Position numbers and translations under genes: made by a program | Assembly: GCA_013002995.1 (NCBI GenBank) | Contig: JABDLO010000081.1 | Location: forward strand, 1 to 34,128 | Length of the DNA stretch: 34,128 nucleotides | Direction: 5' to 3' | From: Saprospiraceae bacterium | GTDB lineage: Bacteria; Bacteroidota; Bacteroidia; Chitinophagales; Saprospiraceae | In this document: positions 25,077 through 32,780 of the stretch, piece by piece | Numbering within the stretch: position 1 is the stretch's first letter | Layout: every line of letters begins with the position of its first letter | Notes under the pieces: model-generated | What the model saw: the letters and a program-made list of their open reading frames with translations, nothing else | Database searches by the model: none | What the model was told of the DNA's origin: nothing

Positions 25077-27200
25077 ATGAATTATAAACTATTATTGACC
25101 ATATTGCTGGTTTCAGTTCTTTCTGTTCAGTGCTCTAAGAAAACAGTGCCTATGGCAGAAGAAATTACAGTGGATCAGTCGTGGAGAAGTCAGATTCCTC
25201 AACCCGGAGAGGCAAGAAGTGTCGAATTAGGGGATTATCAATCCATTGATCTTGCCAATGGGCTGAAAGTAATCGTAGTTGAAAATCACAAATTGCCAAG
25301 GGTGTCTTACCAGATAGCTTTAAAAAATGACCCGATCATTGAGGGTGATAAAGCAGGTTATGTCTCTATGGCCGGAAGCTTAATGAGTACTGGAACAGAA
25401 TCAAAGTCGAAAGCTGAAATAGACAAAGCCATTGATTTCATCGGTGCCAATCTTAACACCTCAGGTTCAGGAATTTTTGCCAGTTCACTGACTAAGCACC
25501 AGGATAAATTATTGAGTTTGATGACTGATGTACTTTACAATCCCTCATTTCCGGAGGAAGAGTTTCAAAAGCTTAAGACTCAGACATTATCAGGGTTAAC
25601 TGCAGCAAAAGCTGATCCAAATACTATTGCATCCAACGTTGCTTCAGTTGTTAACTATGGGATGGATCACCCATATGGGGAGATTCAGACCGAAACCACA
25701 ACCAATGCAATTACTATAGATGACTGCAAGAAGTATTACAAAAGATATTTCGTTCCTAATAATGCTTACCTGGTAATAGTAGGTGATATTTCTCTGAATG
25801 ATGCTAAAGCAAAAGCGAATCAATATTTTGGTTCCTGGAAAAAAGGTGCAACACCGAGCCCAACATATAATAACCCAGTGCCTCCTGAGGGCAATAGCGT
25901 AAGATTTGCTAATAAAGATGGTGCAGTTCAGGCTGTAATCAGAGTGACACACCCAGTAGAATTGAAACCTGGCTCTGAGGATGTTGTTAAGGTCAGTGTA
26001 ATGAATTCTATCCTTGGAGGTGGAGTATTCTTAGGACGTTTAATGCAGAATTTAAGAGAAGACAAAGGCTATACTTACGGTGCCAGATCGAGTTTAAGCT
26101 CTGATCCATTGGTAGCGACCTTCAATGCTTCTGCAAGTGTGCGAAATGAAGTGGCAGACTCTTCTATCACTGAATTTCTTTATGAAATTGAAAGAATGAC
26201 AACAGAGCCAGTCTCTTCTAAAGATCTCCAACTTGCCAAGAATTCAATGGCAGGTAGTTTTGCTCGTGCACTTGAGTCTCCACAGACTTTAGCAAGATTT
26301 GCAATCAACACCTTCAGATATGATCTACCTAAAGATTATTACGCGACCTATCTTTCAAGATTGGATGCCGTAACAGAAGCTGATGTGCAAATGGTCGCTA
26401 AGAAATACCTTAGACCAGAAGCAACTAATATCGTTGTTGTAGGAAGTAAGGATGATGCAGCAGAAAGGTTGATTCAATTTGATGCAGATGGTGAAATTGA
26501 TTTCTATGGTCCATTTGGCAACAAGCTGGAAATGAAAGAAAACCCAATTCCTGAGGGCATTACCGCTGAGACCGTAATCAATGACTATTTAGAAGCTATT
26601 GGAGGAGAGCAACAACTCAGATCAGTGAAGACCGTAAAGAATGAAATGAAGATGTCCATAATGGGCCAAGAGGCTCAAGTGACTCTTGTACAGAAAGCAC
26701 CGACGATGCTTTCGCTTTCCATTTCTATGTCCGGAATGACGCTTCAGGAGCAAAAATTCAATGGTGAGAAAGCGCTGAACGCCGCAATGGGCAACAAGCA
26801 AGTATTTACAGAAGGGGCGGAATTTGAAGCCTTGAAAGCCCAAGCTGAAATTTTCCCACAATTAAATTATGGAAATAATGATTTGGAACTCTTAGGAATA
26901 GAAGACATTGAAGGAGTCACAGCATATAAGATCAATGTCACTCCTCCATCCGGAACAAGCCAGGTTGATTTTTATGATATAACCACTAATCTGTTGATTA
27001 GAACAGTATCAACACAGGCAGGTCCGGGAGGACAGGAAATTACTGTGATATCTGATATCAGTGATTATAAGGAAGTAGGAGGCGTTATGATTCCACATAA
27101 AATCACCATAAGTGGAGCTGCTCCTCAACCTATGACCATGGAGTCAGTTAATTTGAGTGTCAATGGGCCGGTTGACGATTCCATATTCATTATCGAATAA
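25077..27200 (+). CDS. M16-like non-catalytic subunit with C-terminal lipoprotein-sorting-like domain (lipoprotein)
   Basis: A 707-residue lipoprotein (lipobox SVQC, Cys19). Residues about 45-470 are two M16 domains. At the place of HxxEH the sequence is S97-M-A-G100-S101, so zinc cannot bind, but the substrate-binding Arg/Tyr segment of inactive subunits is kept (LREDKGYTYGARSS, 326-339). From about residue 493 to the end a further domain of some 210 residues follows (VINDYLEAIGGEQQLRSVKT ... GVMIPHKITISG), resembling the LolA/LolB-like half-barrel often appended to Bacteroidota M16 proteins. It begins 27 bases after the catalytic subunit gene and would anchor the pair to a membrane. A strong terminator follows. 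Confidence 0.9.
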   Translation: MNYKLLLTILLVSVLSVQCSKKTVPMAEEITVDQSWRSQIPQPGEARSVELGDYQSIDLANGLKVIVVENHKLPRVSYQIALKNDPIIEGDKAGYVSMAGSLMSTGTESKSKAEIDKAIDFIGANLNTSGSGIFASSLTKHQDKLLSLMTDVLYNPSFPEEEFQKLKTQTLSGLTAAKADPNTIASNVASVVNYGMDHPYGEIQTETTTNAITIDDCKKYYKRYFVPNNAYLVIVGDISLNDAKAKANQYFGSWKKGATPSPTYNNPVPPEGNSVRFANKDGAVQAVIRVTHPVELKPGSEDVVKVSVMNSILGGGVFLGRLMQNLREDKGYTYGARSSLSSDPLVATFNASASVRNEVADSSITEFLYEIERMTTEPVSSKDLQLAKNSMAGSFARALESPQTLARFAINTFRYDLPKDYYATYLSRLDAVTEADVQMVAKKYLRPEATNIVVVGSKDDAAERLIQFDADGEIDFYGPFGNKLEMKENPIPEGITAETVINDYLEAIGGEQQLRSVKTVKNEMKMSIMGQEAQVTLVQKAPTMLSLSISMSGMTLQEQKFNGEKALNAAMGNKQVFTEGAEFEALKAQAEIFPQLNYGNNDLELLGIEDIEGVTAYKINVTPPSGTSQVDFYDITTNLLIRTVSTQAGPGGQEITVISDISDYKEVGGVMIPHKITISGAAPQPMTMESVNLSVNGPVDDSIFIIE

Positions 27201-27223
27201 AACTTAAAAAAGAAATTTCACCA

Positions 27224-27258
27224 AGGGTACTTCAATAAATGGAGTACCCTATTTTTTT
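27224..27258 (+). terminator. Intrinsic terminator after the M16 pair
   Basis: AGGGTACT and AGTACCCT form an 8-pair stem around an 11-base loop, followed by ATTTTTTT. The T-run lies on the plus strand, so it ends the M16 transcript. The 3' arm overlaps the stop codon of udk on the other strand. Confidence 0.8.
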
Positions 27259-27890
27259 ACATCATCTACAGACTCAGAAAGTTTAGAACTTATAAATGCA
27301 CTCAATACTTCTAGGCCAACGTCGAAAGTTTCATTGTTATTAATGATGATATCAGCATCTTGTTTATGAGGTTCTATGTATTGGAAGTAAGATGGGACCA
27401 CATGATGTTCATATCGGTATAAAACATCTTCCAGGGGGTAGTTTCTCTCTATTCTATCTCTCTTTATTCTCCTGATGATCTTTTTATCGTCAGTAGCATC
27501 TATCATAATTTTAAGATCATATACTTTCTTCAGAGATTCATTACAGAATACAAACAGTCCTTCAGCAATGATGATTGGAGCAGGATCCAGTTTTATTATT
27601 TCAGGATCTATAGATTCATTATTAAAAGTGTATTCAAGACGTTCCACACTTTCACCATTGGCCAGGCGATTAAGATCAGTAAGGTATTCATCTAAATTTA
27701 AAGAAGTAGGAAGGTCGAAGTTCTTGATTCCCTTAGGATCAATTTCCTGTTCATTCCTCGACTTGTAATAATTATCCTGAGAGATGACACAGATCTCATT
27801 CTCTTTAAATCGTGATTTTAATTTTTTTATAAAGGTGGTTTTACCTGACCCACTTCCACCTGCTATACCGATTACATAGCTTTCCTTCAT
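27249..27890 (-). CDS. udk: Uridine kinase
   Basis: Udk phosphorylates uridine and cytidine to UMP and CMP in pyrimidine salvage. The 213-residue protein has Walker A GGSGSGKTT (11-19), SQDNYYK and DLPTSLNLDEYLTDL typical of the uridine kinase/phosphoribulokinase fold, a VERLEYTFNNE segment, PIIIAEGLFVFCN, and the lid RRIKRDRIERNYPLEDVLYRYEHHV. Length is normal. It is divergent from the nucleoside transporter gene, 75 bases apart, which fits a nucleoside uptake-and-capture pair. A -7-like box TATATTTG (minus strand, 27961-27954) lies about 63 bases before its start. Confidence 0.93.
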   Translation of the reverse strand: MKESYVIGIAGGSGSGKTTFIKKLKSRFKENEICVISQDNYYKSRNEQEIDPKGIKNFDLPTSLNLDEYLTDLNRLANGESVERLEYTFNNESIDPEIIKLDPAPIIIAEGLFVFCNESLKKVYDLKIMIDATDDKKIIRRIKRDRIERNYPLEDVLYRYEHHVVPSYFQYIEPHKQDADIIINNNETFDVGLEVLSAFISSKLSESVDDVKK

Positions 27891-27953
27891 TCAATTATGA
27901 TTTATTGACCAGCTTTTTTCTATTTTGAGTGCGTTTAAAACATCAATCTTTCA

Positions 27954-27961
27954 CAAATATA
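27954..27961 (-). promoter_or_regulatory. Candidate -7 promoter element of udk
   Basis: TATATTTG on the minus strand fits TAnnTTTG and lies in the 75-base gap between udk and the transporter gene. No -33 match was found, since that position falls within the transporter gene. Confidence 0.3.
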
Positions 27962-27965
27962 GAAA

Positions 27966-29267
27966 ATGGAATTTCTCATTGATCTGTCCAGGGGAATATT
28001 AGGCATTGCGGTGATGCTATTTTTTTGTTACCTCTTGAGTTCTAATCGCAAGGCAATCAACTGGAAGCTGGTCGGAATGGGGCTTACCTTGCAGATCTTA
28101 CTGGCAATTTTAGTCCTTAAAGTTCCATTCATTAATACGGGCTTTGACTGGATAGCTAAGATGTTTGAAAAAACATTGCGATTTTCTGAGGCGGGTGCAA
28201 CTTTTATATTTGGGGATCTTGTATTGAAGGTGGATACCTTTGGATATATATTTGCTTTCCAGGTATTACCTACCATAATTTTCTTTTCAGCTCTGTCAGC
28301 AATTCTTTACTACATGGGTATTCTTCAGAAGGTGGTATACTGGATGGCCTGGGTGATGAAGAAGACCATGCACCTTTCAGGGCCTGAATCTCTTGCCGCT
28401 GCTGCAAATGTATTTATAGGACAGACAGAGGCGCCGCTTATCGTAAAACCATACCTCGAAAAAATGACCAGGTCAGAAATCAATTGTCTGATGACTGGTG
28501 GAATGGCAACCATTGCAGGAGGTGTATTTGCAGCTTATGTGGGTTACCTGGGGGGAACGGATGATGTCTTGAGGCTATATTTTGCCAAGCATCTTCTTAC
28601 TGCATCATTAATATCTGCTCCCGCTGCCATTGTTGCTGCAAAAATTTTGTTGCCAGAAACACAAGAAAAAGACATTGACGAGCAGATGAAAATGTCAGGA
28701 CACAAAGCTAATAACCTGCTGGATGCCATCTCTTCAGGATCCTGGGATGGATTGAAACTCGCAGTGAATGTAGGTGTAATGTTATTGGTATTTACGGCCC
28801 TCATTGAATTTGCCAATGCTTTGATGATAAAATTCGTAGGAGGCCCTACTGGGTTAAATGAATATGTTGTAAACGTTACAGATGGAAGATTTGCAGGATT
28901 TAATTTCACATACATATTAGGTGTTATATTCGCTCCGGTTGCATGGCTTCTTGGCACACCAAGTGAAGACATTTTATTATTAGGTCAATTGCTAGGACAG
29001 AAGACCGTAATCAATGAATTCATAGCCTATGGAGAATTGGAAAAATTCAGAGCTGCTGGTATAGACATGAATCCAAAATCAATATTAATTGCCACTTATG
29101 CCCTATGTGGGTTTGCAAATTTTGCTTCGATCGGAATTCAGATAGGAGGAATAGGAGCGATCGCCCCAGGTCAAAGGAAGACTCTGACAGAACTCGGAAT
29201 CAAAGCTCTGATCGGAGGAACGATTGCATCTTTTTTTACAGCTGCGATTGCAGGTGTTCTGGGCTAG
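27966..29267 (+). CDS. Concentrative nucleoside transporter (CNT / NupC family)
   Basis: A 433-residue inner-membrane protein with about ten hydrophobic segments and the CNT family motifs: an N-terminal gate domain, then FIGQTEAPLIVKPYLEKMTRSE (about 143-164), GGMATIAGGVFAAYVGYLG, the TPSEDILLLGQLLGQKTVINEFIAY segment (about 331-355) and ALCGFANFASIGIQIGGIGAI near the end. The GQTEAP and NEF motifs carry the nucleoside- and cation-binding residues in this family. It would import nucleosides with Na+ or H+. The divergent udk gene supports use of the imported uridine or cytidine. It ends 4 bases from the convergent DUF6089 gene. Confidence 0.94.
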   Translation: MEFLIDLSRGILGIAVMLFFCYLLSSNRKAINWKLVGMGLTLQILLAILVLKVPFINTGFDWIAKMFEKTLRFSEAGATFIFGDLVLKVDTFGYIFAFQVLPTIIFFSALSAILYYMGILQKVVYWMAWVMKKTMHLSGPESLAAAANVFIGQTEAPLIVKPYLEKMTRSEINCLMTGGMATIAGGVFAAYVGYLGGTDDVLRLYFAKHLLTASLISAPAAIVAAKILLPETQEKDIDEQMKMSGHKANNLLDAISSGSWDGLKLAVNVGVMLLVFTALIEFANALMIKFVGGPTGLNEYVVNVTDGRFAGFNFTYILGVIFAPVAWLLGTPSEDILLLGQLLGQKTVINEFIAYGELEKFRAAGIDMNPKSILIATYALCGFANFASIGIQIGGIGAIAPGQRKTLTELGIKALIGGTIASFFTAAIAGVLG

Positions 29268-29271
29268 TATC

Positions 29272-30162
29272 CTAATTATTTGGAAATATCAATGAATTAT
29301 AGGCTTCTGTATCTTCATCTTCCTTTTTCTTGATATCAATAGGATTGGGACCGAAATAGTAACTGAGATAAACGCCGGTTACCAGATACCAATCATTGGA
29401 AGAAGGATCACCTCTTGGGTCTCCTGGCTCTGCAATATTAGTAGAACCGGGCAATTCTGACATTCTATTTGAAAGTGCAAGCGCGATTTCTCCCCTACTT
29501 TCGGACAGCAATTCATAATCAGGATAATTGCTAGAGACATCATCCAGGTAATCTGTGAATGTATACCTGCTTGAAACTTCTATTCCCATATTGAGATTAT
29601 CATTGATCCTAAACTCTATATTCAATCCATAAGGGATATTCCATTGCGTGAGTTCGTATAGGTTTTCATCACCTCCCTCAAGACCCTGTCCTTCTGTTCC
29701 CAGGGGTTGAAGGAAGTATGTGTTACCATTCAAGTCTGTTCTGGGATTGAAATTATACAGGTTTATACCTGCACTTAAGATGAAATGTATTCCATACTTG
29801 CTTTTTCCATTCCAAAGCAGATTATTGATGTTGATCTCATTGATTAAACCAATCTCATTAATCGGACTTTCAAACCTTAAATTTCTAGACCGCTTAGAAG
29901 GATTGGTCGACAAGGCATCATTTCCTGAAATCTTAGCTGCCAGATAACGGAGATTTAATGAATAGAAATCATTAATCTGGAGTCCTACAGAGGCTCCAAG
30001 TGAAAAGTGAGCTTCAGAAGATGCATTTATAAAAGAGTATGGAGCAAGATCACCATAATATCTTGTGGTTCCTGCAAAGGTCTTAAATTTCAAGTCCTGG
30101 GACCAGGATTCAAAACACAGCAATACGCTGCATAAGATCAGTAGTAGTTTTATAATTCTCAT
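29272..30162 (-). CDS. DUF6089-like outer-membrane beta-barrel protein
   Basis: About 296 residues from the ATG at 30162, which gives a proper signal peptide (MRIIKLLLILCSVLLCFESWSQ). The frame is open to 30192, adding ten residues that break the signal. The mature chain starts DLKFKTFAGTTRYYGDLAP, a Y.GDL pattern that I associate with DUF6089, and continues in alternating amphipathic strands (LGASVGLQINDFYSLNLRYLA, YGLNIEFRINDNLNMGIEVSSRYTFTDYLDDVS, WYLVTGVYLSYYFGP). Members are Bacteroidota outer-membrane barrels of unknown function, often near cell envelope genes. The extreme C-terminus (KKKEDEDTEAYNSLIFPNN) is charged and lies after the last strand. Confidence 0.82.
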   Translation of the reverse strand: MRIIKLLLILCSVLLCFESWSQDLKFKTFAGTTRYYGDLAPYSFINASSEAHFSLGASVGLQINDFYSLNLRYLAAKISGNDALSTNPSKRSRNLRFESPINEIGLINEININNLLWNGKSKYGIHFILSAGINLYNFNPRTDLNGNTYFLQPLGTEGQGLEGGDENLYELTQWNIPYGLNIEFRINDNLNMGIEVSSRYTFTDYLDDVSSNYPDYELLSESRGEIALALSNRMSELPGSTNIAEPGDPRGDPSSNDWYLVTGVYLSYYFGPNPIDIKKKEDEDTEAYNSLIFPNN

Positions 30163-30243
30163 AGATAATAGAAAGACACACTGGTTTCTCAATTACCACT
30201 ATGCCCATTCTTCTCATTTTCGCTATAATGTTTGAAGATAGTG

Positions 30244-30277
30244 CAAAATATCTGACATGTATGTCTATAATTACAAA
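30244..30277 (-). promoter_or_regulatory. Candidate promoter of the DUF6089 gene
   Basis: On the minus strand TTTG (30277-30274) is followed after 23 bases by TATTTTG (30250-30244), a slightly short form of TAnnTTTG. It lies about 80 bases before the chosen start and in the gap after rimM, allowing independent transcription. Confidence 0.3.
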
Positions 30278-30285
30278 TAATTCAA

Positions 30286-30789
30286 TCAAAGGTCGAGCAA
30301 CCCGTCTGTTATTTCTAATTGAATTTTCTTTGCTTCTTTATCAAATCCAAGCAATAAATCTTCATGAAACGGAACCATTATTTCTTGTTCTTTGTGCATA
30401 ACGAGAAGTAATTCTTGCATTGGCATTTCAATGATTTCCTTGATCTTGCCAATTTCTTCATGATTCTGATCAATTAAGGTAAAACCTTCAATACCCAATG
30501 AATTTATAGGATTCTGAACCCTATATGTTAAGTCCCTGGCTAGCATATAAATTATACTATCGCTTAATGATTTGGTCTCTTCAGGTCCATTAAATTCATC
30601 AAACTTTACTAGTCCTGCGTCGATATCAATTTCTTCAATAAAATAGGGTATACAATACCCTTCCTGTTCTATCAATAAATATTTTGATGACGAAACGTCT
30701 TCCTTGTAAGGATCATCAATGATGATGCGAATAAATCCATCCTTTCCAAAGGATTTAATGGTTTTTCCAATTTTTATAGTCGGTTCCAC
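30286..30789 (-). CDS. rimM: Ribosome maturation factor RimM, GTG start
   Basis: RimM binds S19 and helps assemble the head of the 30S subunit. The 167-residue protein has the RimM N-domain (KIGKTIKSFGKDGFIRI at 5-21, YFIEEIDID, and the conserved acidic loop before LARDL) and the PRC-barrel C-domain (IEGFTLIDQNHEEIGKIKEIIEMPMQELLLV, IMVPFHEDLLLGFD, ending DGLLDL). The start codon is GTG and shares its first base with the stop of the upstream lipoprotein gene (TAGTG), so the two are translationally coupled. In many bacteria rimM lies in rpsP-rimM-trmD-rplS; here none of those genes is adjacent, though rplS is elsewhere in the window. Confidence 0.9.
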   Translation of the reverse strand: MEPTIKIGKTIKSFGKDGFIRIIIDDPYKEDVSSSKYLLIEQEGYCIPYFIEEIDIDAGLVKFDEFNGPEETKSLSDSIIYMLARDLTYRVQNPINSLGIEGFTLIDQNHEEIGKIKEIIEMPMQELLLVMHKEQEIMVPFHEDLLLGFDKEAKKIQLEITDGLLDL

Positions 30790-31514
30790 TATTGATAAGA
30801 TATAAGTCTCTGTGTGAGGATGACTCCCTTTTCAGCTTTTTCTTCCCAGGGAACAGTTTCTGGAACCGCAGTACATTGGCACTCAAGAAGCATCAGACGT
30901 TTTTCCACCATTCCGATATCCCTGGCAAATCTTTCAAGTGAATATCTTCTATCAATAAAGGACTCCTCATCAACCTGTAATACATCTATGACATCATCAG
31001 TAGATATCATCTCATTATTATAGTTTCCATCAACAGCAGTAATCTGATAATCCCAGCCCTGATAAGGTCTCAGTGGTTCTCCGGCAATTACTATTTCTAC
31101 ATTCTGGTCAAATAATGCATTTCCATCCCAGGATTTATTCAATGAAGGTGGAAATATCAGTTTTATAAATGATAGGTTCTCTTCAGTGCGTATAGCTCTG
31201 GTATTTTCAACTCTCCCAGACCAGATATCACTCACTTCCCATGGGTCTTCTTCATTTTTCTTAAAAGACCTTTCAATCACAAATGCACCATCTCCTTCAA
31301 CTTCAGTAATTCTTTCTCTAATGAATCCTGTAAGTGTATCAATAATACCTACATTTTCATCATAAACAATAGAGTCAGATGAATAGACCCATTCTCTACC
31401 CTCTGCAATCGGAAAATACTCTTTGCCACTCACTGTCCCATCTACTTCAATGGTTTCATCACCACAGGAAGCTAATACCAGGACAGTAAGAAAAACTGAA
31501 AAAATGTACTTCAT
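30789..31514 (-). CDS. Lipoprotein of unknown function, coupled to rimM
   Basis: A 241-residue lipoprotein: signal MKYIFSVFLTVLVLASC with lipobox LASC and lipid Cys17, followed by GDETIE, so it probably goes to the outer membrane or the periplasmic side. The mature part opens YFPIAEGREWVYSSDSIVYDE, a pattern (F P l . . G . . W . Y) common to a group of Bacteroidota lipoproteins of unknown role, and continues in beta-rich sequence. A late ARDIGMVEKRL precedes a CQC pair. I cannot assign a function. It lies 34 bases after mnmA and its stop overlaps the rimM start by one base, giving a probable mnmA-lipoprotein-rimM operon. Confidence 0.8.
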   Translation of the reverse strand: MKYIFSVFLTVLVLASCGDETIEVDGTVSGKEYFPIAEGREWVYSSDSIVYDENVGIIDTLTGFIRERITEVEGDGAFVIERSFKKNEEDPWEVSDIWSGRVENTRAIRTEENLSFIKLIFPPSLNKSWDGNALFDQNVEIVIAGEPLRPYQGWDYQITAVDGNYNNEMISTDDVIDVLQVDEESFIDRRYSLERFARDIGMVEKRLMLLECQCTAVPETVPWEEKAEKGVILTQRLISYQ

Positions 31515-31548
31515 ATCTCTATTAACGGTTAGCGAAAGAATTGATTAC

Positions 31549-32637
31549 CTAACGATGAATAATTCCACCGCCAATTATATCATCCCCTTCATAAAAAACT
31601 GCTGATTGTCCCGGAGCAATACCCCTTACATTGGCAAGAAATTCTACATCCACCAATGTGCCTTCATTTCTTAAAATACTTAAAGTGCCAGGATCATTAT
31701 ATCTCACCTGTGTTACGGCTTCTATTTCATCTGGAATGGACTTATATTTCATGGAATTTATCTGTGATACTTTCATACCATTCCTCATAAGGTCCTCAAC
31801 GTCTCCTAGAATCACTACATTCTCCTCAGGAAGTATTTTAGTGACGTATGCAGGCTTACCTAAAGCAATCCCAAGGCCTTTCCTCTGACCTATTGTATAA
31901 AAGGGGTAACCTTTGTGGGTTCCAATTATTTCTCCACTTTCATTCTTAAAACTACCCTCACCTACCCGATCATCCATGTCGGGTACACGCCTTCTAAGGA
32001 ATCCACGATAGTCATTATCCGGAACAAAACAGATCTCATAACTCTCTGCTTTTTTTGATAAGGCTTCATATCCCCAATCCATTGCCATCTGTCTGATCTC
32101 AGGTTTTGTATATCCCCCCAGTGGAAAATGACTCCTGTTAAGACACTCCTGGCTCAAACCCCATAGCACATAGGATTGGTCCTTTCTATCGTCTTTACCT
32201 TTTGAGATAAATTTCCTATCATTTTCTTCTTTAATTACTGCATAGTGTCCAGTTGCAATAAATTCACAGTCCATTGCATCAGCACGCTTTAACAATGCAC
32301 TCCATTTTATATGTGTATTACATAAGACACAAGGATTGGGTGTTCTTCCGGCCATATATTCATCGACAAAATTATCAATTACATAATCACCAAACTCCTC
32401 CCTGATATCAATGATAAAATGGTGAAACCCCATATGGACAGCAACTTCACGTGCATCATTGATAGAATCAAGACTGCAACATCCAGTCTCCTTACTGGAG
32501 CCTCCTGAAGAAGCATAATCCCAGGTCTTCATGGTAATGCCTACTACTTCATAACCTTCATCATGCAGCATCATTGCAGAGACGGTACTATCGATTCCAC
32601 CACTCATGGCAACCAATACCCTTCCTTTCTTACTCAT
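31549..32637 (-). CDS. mnmA: tRNA-specific 2-thiouridylase MnmA
   Basis: MnmA places sulfur at position 2 of the wobble uridine (U34) in Lys, Glu and Gln tRNAs. The 362-residue protein has the PP-loop ATP motif SGGIDS (12-17), the NPCVLCN motif whose C106 corresponds to the nucleophilic Cys, the second catalytic Cys203 in YEICFVPDNDYRGFL, and the GTHKGYPFYTIGQRKGLGIA segment. It ends with the beta-barrel region ... PGQSAVFYEGDDIIGGGII. Length is standard. A TGCCSLDS stretch near residue 51 is an extra Cys pair common in Bacteroidota members as I recall. It heads the mnmA-lipoprotein-rimM run and has a good two-part promoter. Confidence 0.97.
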   Translation of the reverse strand: MSKKGRVLVAMSGGIDSTVSAMMLHDEGYEVVGITMKTWDYASSGGSSKETGCCSLDSINDAREVAVHMGFHHFIIDIREEFGDYVIDNFVDEYMAGRTPNPCVLCNTHIKWSALLKRADAMDCEFIATGHYAVIKEENDRKFISKGKDDRKDQSYVLWGLSQECLNRSHFPLGGYTKPEIRQMAMDWGYEALSKKAESYEICFVPDNDYRGFLRRRVPDMDDRVGEGSFKNESGEIIGTHKGYPFYTIGQRKGLGIALGKPAYVTKILPEENVVILGDVEDLMRNGMKVSQINSMKYKSIPDEIEAVTQVRYNDPGTLSILRNEGTLVDVEFLANVRGIAPGQSAVFYEGDDIIGGGIIHR

Positions 32638-32660
32638 ATAGCAGTTATAATTAGCGTATG

Positions 32661-32692
32661 CAAAAATACAAGTTTATAAATCTATTACACAA
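32661..32692 (-). promoter_or_regulatory. Promoter of mnmA (-33 TTG and -7 TATTTTTG)
   Basis: On the minus strand TTG (32692-32690) is followed after 21 bases by TATTTTTG (32668-32661), a full match to the Bacteroidota pattern TTG-N17-23-TAnnTTTG. The mnmA ATG begins 23 bases after the box, leaving a short leader. This is the most complete promoter seen in the window. Confidence 0.6.
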
Positions 32693-32780
32693 CTGCTGAT
32701 CAGGAATAAAAGTTCTCTGAATGACTTATCACTCAGAAGATTTGTCCATCTTTTATATCTTACGTCCAAAGAAATCACGA

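Noticed and set aside
28544-28972. 142-residue minus-strand open frame
   Set aside because: It is antisense to the conserved CNT transporter core and has no independent signs of a gene.
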